From Camillea tinctor (Eukaryota > Ascomycota > Sordariomycetes > Xylariales > Xylariaceae): 64,000 nucleotides of DNA. The notes beneath the pieces were generated by a model. That model was given only the letters and a program-made list of their open reading frames with translations, did not search any database and had not been told where the DNA came from. The stretch spans positions 186,001 to 250,000 of the forward strand of contig MU394095.1 of assembly GCA_022578605.1 (NCBI GenBank), in the 5' to 3' direction. Shown piece after piece: positions 45,943 to 55,095 of this stretch. Both the position numbers and the translations under genes were made by a program. The first letter of the stretch is position 1. Each line of letters starts with the position of its first letter.

Positions 45943-46904
45943 CTATGATGTGTCCATCTTGTCGTCATCCTTCTTGTCCTTCTTGTCCCCAGACGACCCA
46001 CTCCCACTCGGCTCGCCCTGCTCATTTAGCAGAGGCTGATTCTCGCCATCCTCGTTGATAGACTCTAAGTTCGACTTGTTCTTAGCTTCCTCTTCAGCCT
46101 TAGCCTGCTTTGCTTGTCTCGCATTCTCCTCTTCCATACTCATGCGCAGGGCGAGTGCCAATTCCGGGTCGGCACTAGGGTCGAAGTCGAAGCCACCAAA
46201 ATCGCCACCGCCCTCGGTCATACCACCTCCGCCTGCGCCTCCGGCAGCACCCTCGCCCAGTAGGATCGGCGTGGAGAGAAGCTGATCGCTCAGCAGCTTG
46301 CCGCTCGGGGGGATGACAACCAAGTGGGAGCTATCATTGCCCTTAACCACGTTGTTGAATGCCTCAAGCTTCTTCTGTACATCATCGTCATCTAGGTCGC
46401 CGAACAGGATAAAGTCAATATCGATGTTGCCCTTCTTCATCTTCTTCGCTAGGGACACGAGCTTCTTCTCGTCGTCTGCTACGGGCGAGCATACGAAGAC
46501 GATGATACGTTGTCGTTGTGACTTGTTCTGTCTGTGCTTGAGGGCGAGCTGAACGTCAGGACAAGGGTTGTTAGCATCGATAATTTCTAGTTCACGGATA
46601 GGAGTCTACATACACTAGCAATCTGAATGCCAGTGGCTAGGTGTGACGATCCCGATATCTTCTTCTTGGTGCGATGTAGACCTTCGAGCAGCTTGCCGCG
46701 CTCCGTTGTCAATGTGGAAAGCACCTCGGGTCCCTTGCCGCCCATGCTCATGAGACCAACAGAGGATTCGGGGTTCGATTGGGTGACGCTGTCGAAGAGG
46801 ATGTTTACACAGTCGGCCTGGGCATCGAAGCGAGAGGGCGTGTAGTCTCCATTCCGACTACTCTCGCTGTTGTCGACCACCACCATAACCGCTTGCAAAG
46901 GCAT
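45943..46904 (-). CDS. rpn10: 26S proteasome ubiquitin receptor Rpn10
   Basis: Regulatory-particle subunit that binds polyubiquitin and stabilises the lid-base junction. Exons 46904..46614 and 46548..45943, with a 65-nt intron (GTATGT..TTCAG), give 298 residues. The von Willebrand A domain covers ~1-190 and starts PLQAVMVVVDNSESSRNGDY; it includes the MIDAS-like DNSES and the fungal HLATGIQIAS-LALKHRQNK junction. A Gly-rich linker leads to one ubiquitin-interacting motif at ~224-238 (DPELALALRMSMEEE). The tail is Lys/Asp-rich (KKDKKDDDKMDTS). Length and architecture are normal for fungi. Divergent from the Borealin gene. Confidence 0.96.
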
Positions 46905-47602
46905 CTTGACGACGGGATATGTAGGATTATCGAGGGAGGAGGGTCTTTCGTCTTTCGCAGTGAGTGGATAAGTAATGTGTTCAACAGTGGGTAGAGAGGC
47001 TAAATGGAAATTTGTCAATATTGACCTAAATTGAAGTACCTCAGTCAGGTCGGTATTATCACAGATGTGTTGATTAGATGATGCCCGGCATTGGATGGCG
47101 AGGCTGGAGCATTGGCAGTGGATGATGAATGGGTTTAAGCTTGAGACGTCAGGCAAGTGTAGCCTAGCTATACGGGGCATATGGGTACGTACCTGGAACC
47201 TTGCCAGACTGCTAGACTGCCAGACACCAGCGTAATAGGTACAGTGCTACAGAACATAAGTGCCTGAGTTACCTTACCTAAGAGCGCTAACTTTAGTGGT
47301 CCGGTTTAGGCAAGTAAGCAGGTAAGTCATGGTTAGTAGAGCTCGGACCACGCTGCAACTGATAGGTAGATGCTTGGTTTCACAGCCCCACATCCAATCA
47401 TCGGGGTTTTCAATTAAAGTAAACACAATCTACCATAATTGAGAGCCTTCTCTCCAAAGCCTCCTCCATACAACAACATCACGCATTCTGACAGAAAACC
47501 AACATATTGCAACACGCGCCATTTCCATCTGCACCACAGACACGAATCAAAACGCGAACAATCAGAGCTCGAAAAATTTAACTACGCGATTATTCAGTCG
47601 AC
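46905..47602. other. Shared upstream region of RPN10 and the Borealin gene
   Basis: A 698-bp divergent region. I looked for the proteasome element GGTGGCAAA and did not see a perfect copy. No gene is supported. Confidence 0.55.
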
Positions 47603-48779
47603 ATGGCACCTCTTCAACCACGCAAAAGGAAGTCTGATTCCTCCGTAGCTACGACTCCACAGAGAAGTCCAATCAAGAAGCGCAAGATGGGCATCTCCAT
47701 CGCGCAGAAGCAAGCCCTAATTGACAACCTGCAGCTCGAGAGTACGTGTCAAATGCCCGGGACAATACGAAAACCACTTGGAATCGCCATTAATCGTTGA
47801 TGCAGTTACCGAACGCGCGCGTCGTCTCAGAGCTCAGTATAATATCCAAGCACAACAACTTCGATCGCGGGTCGAGATGCGCGTCAACCGCATCCCCACC
47901 ACCCTACGCAATGTCAAAATGGGCGAGCTCTTCAACAAGTCTCTTCAGCCTCAACAACAGCAACGGCCACCGCCTAAAGACCCGTATGTAGTCAAACCAC
48001 CTCCTCCCGTCCCCGCCAAGGACGGCACTTCACCTATGCGTATCGCACGGAAGCCGGTGCCGCCCAGCAAACCAGCAAGCGGGCGTAAGCGCTTGAGGTA
48101 CGCTGTGCATCACGTGTGTTCCGCGAATGAACTAACCGTCTGCAGCGACGAGATTGCTGGCGCCGATAAGGAGAACCAGGGCGGAGCCGTGGAGCACCCC
48201 AAGAAGAAACTGCGCGGTGGGCCTGCCAAGGAGACCGCCCCCATTCATTCAGGACAGGTCCTGTCCACTACCTCATCTAACACGCGAGTCCTGCCTCGGG
48301 ACCGTCCACTATCTCCCACCAAGCCCGCTATGAGCCGCCCTGGTTCCCCCACCAAGGGCCCACCCGTCAAGTCCTCGTCGAACATGCTCTCGAGCATGGT
48401 CGAGAGGGCGCGAGGAGCACGACCGGGAGCTCTAGCGAGAAATGGAACTACATCATCTACCTCCAGCTCCAATCCTGGCACCACCACAGCGACGGGACGC
48501 GCGCGCAAAGCCGTCGCGGCTTCCCGTCCCCCATCTACCACAGCTACGCGCGGAAGACGAAAGGGCAGCGGCGTGAGTGAATCTAGTGAAGGCAGCACGA
48601 CCGCTGCCGCCGCGAAGAAGACGGCGGCTAAAGCAGCCAAGCCTGCACCGGCCGTCAAGAGAACAGTCATGGGGACGATCAAGTCGGCTACTTCGAAGAA
48701 GGCACCTGCAGCTTCTACAACAGGTACGGCCACAAGTACTAAATCTGGGGGACGAACACTCAGAAAACGGGCAGCATAA
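47603..48779 (+). CDS. nbl1: Borealin/Nbl1-like chromosomal passenger subunit
   Basis: The N-terminus matches the Borealin helix that binds INCENP/Sli15 and Survivin/Bir1, so it should act in the Aurora B passenger complex at centromeres and spindle midzone. Exons are 47603..47741, 47806..48097 and 48146..48779, giving 354 residues. The key stretch GISIAQKQALIDNLQLEITE, then RARRLRAQYNIQAQQLRSRV and RIPTTLRNVKMGELF, is restored by splicing intron 1 (64 nt). Intron 2 (48 nt, GTACGC, CTAAC branch, CTGCAG) is stop-free, so its retention adds 16 residues. The rest is basic, Ser/Pro/Thr/Ala-rich and disordered, with SPTKP-type CDK-like sites and a Lys/Arg-rich C-terminus. It is much longer than yeast Nbl1 (73 aa), as in other filamentous fungi. 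Confidence 0.8.
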
Positions 48780-49207
48780 TTACGAAACAATTAAAGAAAA
48801 GAAAGACGGAAAGGGACGAAAGAAACGGAAAGGAACAGGAGGGGATTATGTAAATTCAATGGGGGGTCTTGTATGCATTATGGTGTTATGGATCGGGATG
48901 GGATGGAATTCAATTGGGTTGGTTCGGTTTCGGTTTTGGTTACGGGTTAACATACATTAAGCCGGGTGCTCATACGGACATGGTTGTCATTGCTTTCGCT
49001 TTTGTTTCTGTTTATACATTTTGGGTTTACTTTTTTTTGATTCAATAAAGAAAATATTGTTCTTCACCTATAGAGAATATCCTCCCGGTTCGTGATGTCT
49101 TTTTTTATCATTCTCTTTTATTTTGCTTATTTGTTTCTCTCTCCTCTTCCCATACTTATAATTCCCTCCGTCTCTCCGTTCCTTGTTACATAGGTAGGTG
49201 GACTACC
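48780..49207. other. 3' flanks between convergent Borealin and TMA22 genes
   Basis: A 428-bp stretch of AT-rich untranslated sequence with an AATAAA at about 49043. Nothing else is seen. Confidence 0.6.
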
Positions 49208-50167
49208 TTAACCAGCACTGGCCTTCTTCTTCTTGTCGTCGACGAGCTCGATGTTGTCCTCGGGGATGTCCTTATACTTCTCGAGCAGGAACTCCTCGAT
49301 CTCGTCGCTGACGTCGCCCTGGACGACGATCTCCTCGCCGCCCGAGGGGACCTTGGTGACGGAGGAGCCGGTGGCGAACTTCTTGCCGAACTCCTTGGCC
49401 ACCTTCTTGAGGTCGAGCCCGAACGCCTCGAGCCCCGACACGGCCGTCACGTACTTGCGCTTGTTGCGCTCCACCCGCTTGATCGTCACCACGCTGTTGG
49501 CCATCCGGTCCGCCTGCTTCTGCTCCGCCTTCTCCGCCTGCGCCGCCTTCTTCTGCGCGTCCTTCGCCGCGCGCTTCTGCGCCTCCACCGAGAGGGACGC
49601 GGTCGCTGCTTCTAGGGCCTCTGCGGGGTGGGATTCATAATTTGCGTTAGTGGGTCGGGCGGTAGCCGGGGGTGTAAGGAAGAAAAGAGATATTGTGTGT
49701 AGTATGTGGGTGTATGTATGTATGTGTGTGCTTGACCGCAACAGTAAGAACGTACCAGCAGACCATATCTTCTCGTACATGCTAGGATGGGCTTTTTGCA
49801 GCCAGTCTTGGCACTTCTTCACGGTGCCTCCATATTCGCAGTACTTAATTCGTTTAAAGGAGAAAGGGGGGTGGTTCGGCGGTTAGCTGTTTCTTGTTTT
49901 GTTTTTTTGTTCTGTTTCCCCTCTTGGTATGGGGGTAGGGAAGAGAGCGCGTAACAGGGGGGAGCGTGGATCGGGTTATGTATGATGTATACACACGTAC
50001 CTCGGGGGGTAGCGTACAGACTATTGAATAGGGTAACAGTTAGAAATATAGTACTCTACTTCTCTCTTTCTATCTCATATGCTCCGATCATTTAACTTAC
50101 CGCCGCAATAAGTCACATGCCGACTCTGGGGCTCGTGAGGGAGCTCTGGCTGTTCTGTGTCGGCCAT
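49208..50167 (-). CDS. tma22: Translation machinery-associated protein Tma22 (DENR homologue)
   Basis: SUI1-domain partner of Tma20/MCT-1 that recycles 40S subunits after termination and supports re-initiation. Four exons: 50167..50101, 50020..50001 (20 nt), 49843..49756 and 49620..49208, giving 195 residues. Splicing yields [28 protein letters not shown], with the paired CxxC-type cysteines of DENR family N-termini, then KIWSA-EALEAATASLS. The SUI1 domain occupies ~100-185 (NSVVTIKRVERNKRKYVTAV; GKKFATGSSVTKVPSGGEEI; VVQGDVSDEIEEFL). The tail is Lys-rich. Introns are 80, 157 and 135 nt; the last is stop-free in frame and carries a TATG/TG microsatellite. Confidence 0.95.
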
Positions 50168-51987
50168 TGCTTTTGCTTTGCTTTTCCCAACCTAGGGATA
50201 GGTATTTTTAGGAGGAGAGGTCCAAGAGAAGCAAAGGGGAAAGTGGGAGAAAAAAAAAAGAAGAAAAAGGCGGTATGTTTCGTCGAAACGTCAATTGTTT
50301 CTTTCCCCTAGTACTAAGTGTTGTTCTGTTCTCGTGCTTGGTCTCGTCTCTCTATGTGTGCTGGGCGAATTGGTTTGGAGCTGGATAGCGGGGTTTATCG
50401 AGTTGTCCGATTAATGGTGGGGTAAAACTTACGTTTAGTCGTCTCTATGCGTTTGACGAGCCGCGCAACAAGTCTAAGACGCAGGCCAGGGAACCGGGGG
50501 GAAGGGACATCAAGTGGGATGGAAATCATCACACCAGCCACAGATAGCCACTCAAAGCCACATCTCATAGGTACGTACTCCGTGGTTGGCGGGAATCCCC
50601 GCAATACCACCGTTCCCCGTCCTTGCTTATCATAGGTCAAGTCAAGGTTGCATCCTCGGAGCATTTCCCATCTTTCTCTCTCACTCACAATATTCCGCAC
50701 AGGTTGGAATAGTAGTACTGATGGCCCCCAATGTAGGACAAATAGAATGATCACCACCATCACTACCCTCATCACCACTAACCACTCAGCCCTCCCGTTT
50801 CTGGTTACATTGATCCTACTATACGAGCATATAACACGCTTTTAGGTTCCTCTCGCGGGCTTTTGGGGGGGAGCCGACGTCGTTCAACAGGTTGGAGTCG
50901 TTGCTTAAGTATTGCCAACACACATGGATAATCTAACTTATATACGATGACTACCTCTTATGAATCCTTCCAATATAGGCAGCCCACCCTATTTATGGGA
51001 CGAGGCAATTTGAGGTGTCTACACCGATCGTATACACCTTAACAGTGAAGTTCTGCAACGGTCTCGCGTAATCGCCAGGCCTCAGAAACAGAAGCTTAAC
51101 CGTGGTAAGCGAGCCGCCTTTTATGGATGACGTTATTAGCCCTCGCGCGCACTTACTACTTCAACTCAAGGCCTGGATCTTGGTGGCATCTGCGTATGTC
51201 TTGCATCTTGATTGCCTTGGTTGGCACACTCTCGTTGTGAGCGTTGTTCATCCAGTCATGCCTCATCACAGTCGACGTTGGGCGGCTAAGCGCCCAGTTC
51301 AGCGCAGCCTTACCTCATTGGCCTAGGAACCTGCACGGCTCTTCCAATCAACTTATTCAGCCCTCCTCCACCCCGGCCTGCCTGTCCGGCTATTGGTTGT
51401 GCTCGCCGTCTTTTCTAAAATTAAACCTCTATGGGCTGGCTCTTTTCCTGTCTTGATTGGGCTGTGGAATCGGTAGCCCGACTGGTACACCCTCTTGCCC
51501 GCCGTGCCTGGTAAGACCGCCGGCCTTCTTCTGGCTTGGCCACGACTCTCCTCGCTCCTAAAATGGGCTTGATCAAAGTGTGCATCTAGCCGAATCTGCA
51601 GTCGATATGCAAGGGAATGCACGTTATGTGCTGCCATCCGCCCATCGACTCGGTGCAAGCGCTCGCTCACTTCTCACGAACGATCGTCTCCACACTTCCT
51701 AGCCGCTTGACATCTTCAGAGCCCGAGGATTAAAACTGAAATCGCTTCCCAAGCGTCTGGTAGGCCATTTTCTCTGAGTCCTTTCTCTTCAACCTTCCTT
51801 GAGGTCGTCTCATTCTATATTTCTGCTTCGTTGATCGAGGCCTTCCCGTCGTTAGGAGCCTATTCCTTATACTCTACTTTCGACGACGCCGGACGTCCTT
51901 AGTTGTTCCTCTTTGTGTTACATCGGTCTGATATCATCTTTTGTTTCCTTGGATTTCTTAAATTCTCACTGCATTTCCTTATCCACG
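50168..51987. other. Upstream region of TMA22 and of the methyltransferase-like gene
   Basis: A 1.8-kb divergent region. 51100..51900 is less AT-rich and contains short open frames on both strands (e.g. about 105 codons on the minus strand at 51353..51670) that match nothing I know. It is probably the long 5' leader of the next gene. Confidence 0.5.
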
Positions 51988-54900
51988 ATGCCTGAATTAG
52001 CTACTTTACCGTCAACCACATATAGATCTCCCTCCCCTTCGCAGGGTCGAAGGCCGGGGAGGTCTCTTAATACAATAATAGAGGAGGAACCAGAAGACTC
52101 GCGTCAGAGGCGTACTGCGCTAGATAACCGCAGGATTCAGGCCCAACCCTCAAACGAAAAGATCGTACAATGGCTGTCGCCACGAAGTGATCACTTCCCA
52201 ACACCGCGGGGTTTTCACTTCTTGTCAGCTCCGATTCTCCCCTCCTCTCCGTCGAGTGCCTCTGCTGACGAGAGCAACTCACCATCCATATCTTCTTCAA
52301 ACCCCTGGAATCGAGTTAGTGTTAGCACTGATGTTACAGAGTTTGATGATATATATGATATTTCGGACGAGGAGGATCCCCAGCCAAAAGTGACCCGAGC
52401 ATCTTCGCTCAAGCGGCAGAATAGCTCTCGTAGCACCATGTCTAGACGGTCAACAGTTCAAACGCCGGCTTCTCACCGTGCCCTTCCACCTCTGGTCATT
52501 CCACCACAGCCTGATCAGAAGCCGGATCAGAACACTGAGAACTGGTCTGGGAGACCAAACCTCAAGAAATTCATATCACCGGTGCCGCCAACTCCTCCTG
52601 CCAAGGTCGAGATGTCTCCAGCGGTGATATCGTACTTACAGTCCCAGCAATCTCAAGACCTCCCGACAATTTCCGCTCCACCTTCTCTTGATGGGAGTCT
52701 AAATTCAGATCAGTTGGCGGCAATATCTGCGCCGCCAACCCCTATTTTGGAAGCAGACGAAAAGTCTAATAGGGGAGACTGGTCTGGGGTACAGCTACAG
52801 CCTGCTGCTTTGGCGACTCTGAACGCTCTATCCGGAGCCGAGGATGAAAGCTATCAATCCGAGCAGGTAATCGAAATTCAGGAGGAAAGGCGACCAGAAA
52901 TGTCCCAGCAGGCAAGCTCATTATTCACTGGCATCCAACGACCGGCGTTAAGGTTGTCAACTGAGCAGCAGCAGTCTCTTCGTGGGTTAACGAGACTAGA
53001 TATCCCGTCACCAGGTGGGTTTTTCTCGGGGCTATCTCCTCGCACACGGCATACTTGGCATTTGCCCTCGATGACACCCGATGACCTTGCGCCGCCGACC
53101 TCAACCACTGCTGAGCAGTTTTACCGCTGTCCATGGAGAGAAACTGTACCACAGATGACCTCGACATATACTCTACCTCCGCCTCCCCCTCGCCCTGAAC
53201 AGTTCGCGATCCCTCATCCTCCAGCACCAGTTGAACAAGTAGTTGAAGTCAGGGGTACGATGTCCGATGGTATGCCAACTGCCAGGCCAATTATCTTAGA
53301 GCAAGTAGTTGAGGCTAGACAAGATCTAGATGATGGCCCTTTGACGGCGTTACGTCTTGACCTTCATGATCATTCGACTTCCTCTGCTGCTCACGGCGAA
53401 CCTACATCCCCGAACGAGGACGTAGTTGCTACCGAGATAGTGACAGTCTATGATCCCGAGTATGTCAAGAAGCAACAAGAAGCTGCTCTCTCAAACCTTG
53501 ACCGAACAGAGCTGTGGTTAATGGCCCAGAAGGCTTACCTTAAAGGCATTACGCTTGTGGAGGAAGTTCAGTTGGAGCCAGAGGCAAGCCCTCAACCCGA
53601 GCCGAAGGTAGTCGAGGTCAGTAACGAAGAAACCAAAGAAAAGGAGCTCGAATCAGAAACAGTCTCTCCCTTACAGAGAAAGAAGACAGTTCGCTTTTCG
53701 GAGGCTGCTATTAAGACAGACGTCCCTCGAAGCCTACCACCTAAGCTCCTACGTCAAGAGTCGGCATACTACCGAGCTTTCCAGGATTATATCATTCGGT
53801 CGCGCAGCCAAGACCCTTTCGTTCATCGTCTCCCACGGTTTGAAGCTCTCCAGGCTCAACGTATTTCGCTACGCGAGGCCCACTTCAACCAGTTGCTTGG
53901 CAAATACCAATTATCTGTGCTACCACAGTCAGCTAGAAAGCGCATGAGTGCCAATGTCGTCCGTGGAGACGATGTCTTAGTTGACGACCCAGAGAAGCTG
54001 AAACATGAGAAAGAGTATGAGGCGCTAAACCAGATGTCCATGGCTAACTGGCATGTGAGCGCCACCAAGGCGCTGAACGGTGGACGCCTATTCTCCGCAC
54101 CTATCGCTAAGCGCCTCGCCCGCATGTCCCGCATCGGAGGAGCTAGGGACCGCGCGCGCATCCTCGATCTCGGCGGCCAGGCCACGTGCGACTGGGCCTG
54201 GCACTGCGCCATTACATACCCTAACGCCAAGGTATACACCGTGACCACCAAAGCCATCCGGCAGGTGTCTAACTCAAACGTGCGCGGCCCCCCTAACCAC
54301 CGCCAGGTCGCCGTTGAGCGGCTCACACGCCTACCCTTCCCCGACGCTCACTTCGACCTCGTGTCGGCGCGTGAGCTCCATGCTATTCTCAAATTTATTG
54401 GGGAGAACGGCGAGGATGAGTGGGAGGGATGCCTGGCCGAGGTGATGCGTGTGCTAAAGCCAGGAGGCTACCTAGACTTCGCCGTACTTGACTCAGACAT
54501 CATCAACGCGGGACCCCTAGGCCTCGCTGCGTCGGTCGAGTTCGGCTTTGCGCTCAAGACCCTCGGCTACGACCCCTGCCCCACGCGCATGTTTCTGGGC
54601 CGTCTCACGCGCGCCGGATTCGAGGGTGTCAAGCGCGCCTGGACCTGTCTCCCCATGGGAGAGAGCCCAGATCTCGCGGCCCAGGCCGCAGCCAGGGAAA
54701 GTAGGCCACTACCCCCTCTCCCCGGTGCTGGTCCTAATAACAACAAGGGGAAGAGCAAGGGCAAGAACCCGGCCCCGGCCCCGGGCGAGGGCGGCAGGGT
54801 CCTTGAGCTCGAGGCTATGGTGCACGGCAGCACGGGAGCGGCGGCCAGCATGGCGGGTGTGGTGGGCGGTTGGGCCTGGGAGCGCTGGCTGCTGCGGTGC

Positions 54901-55095
54901 GAGATGGAGAGGCTGGCAGGGAAGGACCGGCTCGAGACCAGGCCCCCCGGGTGGGCGCTGCCGCCAGAGGAGGCGGACGTGCGCGAGGCGGGGAAGAAGA
55001 TCGAGGGCGTGCATGGGGTAATAGAGGAGGGGAGGAGGTGCGGCGCTGCTTGGAGGGTGCTGAGGGGATTCGCGAGGAAGTCGAGTTTGTTGTAA
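51988..55095 (+). CDS. Large protein with C-terminal class I SAM-methyltransferase-like domain
   Basis: Single exon of 1035 residues from the first ATG in frame. About 620 N-terminal residues are Pro/Ser/Thr/Gln-rich and probably disordered, with a 22-residue imperfect tandem repeat (EQVVEVRG.. and EQVVEARQ..). A helical segment follows (KKTVRFSEAAIKTDV; YRAFQDYIIRSRSQDPFVHR). The domain at ~720-880 has the fold signatures ARILDLGGQATCDWAWHC (motif I, residues ~723 on), TRLPFPDAHFDLVSAR, and EVMRVLKPGGYLDFAVLDSD. It ends with a Gly/Ala-rich stretch and a basic helix. Substrate and cellular role are unknown. Motif I (DLGGQAT) departs from the classical GxGxG, so catalytic competence is uncertain. 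The domain is distantly like methyltransferase-11/25 families. Confidence 0.8.
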   Translation: MPELATLPSTTYRSPSPSQGRRPGRSLNTIIEEEPEDSRQRRTALDNRRIQAQPSNEKIVQWLSPRSDHFPTPRGFHFLSAPILPSSPSSASADESNSPSISSSNPWNRVSVSTDVTEFDDIYDISDEEDPQPKVTRASSLKRQNSSRSTMSRRSTVQTPASHRALPPLVIPPQPDQKPDQNTENWSGRPNLKKFISPVPPTPPAKVEMSPAVISYLQSQQSQDLPTISAPPSLDGSLNSDQLAAISAPPTPILEADEKSNRGDWSGVQLQPAALATLNALSGAEDESYQSEQVIEIQEERRPEMSQQASSLFTGIQRPALRLSTEQQQSLRGLTRLDIPSPGGFFSGLSPRTRHTWHLPSMTPDDLAPPTSTTAEQFYRCPWRETVPQMTSTYTLPPPPPRPEQFAIPHPPAPVEQVVEVRGTMSDGMPTARPIILEQVVEARQDLDDGPLTALRLDLHDHSTSSAAHGEPTSPNEDVVATEIVTVYDPEYVKKQQEAALSNLDRTELWLMAQKAYLKGITLVEEVQLEPEASPQPEPKVVEVSNEETKEKELESETVSPLQRKKTVRFSEAAIKTDVPRSLPPKLLRQESAYYRAFQDYIIRSRSQDPFVHRLPRFEALQAQRISLREAHFNQLLGKYQLSVLPQSARKRMSANVVRGDDVLVDDPEKLKHEKEYEALNQMSMANWHVSATKALNGGRLFSAPIAKRLARMSRIGGARDRARILDLGGQATCDWAWHCAITYPNAKVYTVTTKAIRQVSNSNVRGPPNHRQVAVERLTRLPFPDAHFDLVSARELHAILKFIGENGEDEWEGCLAEVMRVLKPGGYLDFAVLDSDIINAGPLGLAASVEFGFALKTLGYDPCPTRMFLGRLTRAGFEGVKRAWTCLPMGESPDLAAQAAARESRPLPPLPGAGPNNNKGKSKGKNPAPAPGEGGRVLELEAMVHGSTGAAASMAGVVGGWAWERWLLRCEMERLAGKDRLETRPPGWALPPEEADVREAGKKIEGVHGVIEEGRRCGAAWRVLRGFARKSSLL

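Noticed and set aside
48245..48790. 181-codon open frame antisense to the Borealin gene
   Set aside because: It mirrors the repetitive Ala/Ser/Pro/Lys codons of the sense strand, and no splice, start context or family supports it.
51353..51670. 105-codon minus-strand frame with Arg/His/Gln-rich sequence
   Set aside because: No recognisable domain, and it lies in the likely leader of the 51988 gene. It was kept only as a note in the intergenic entry.
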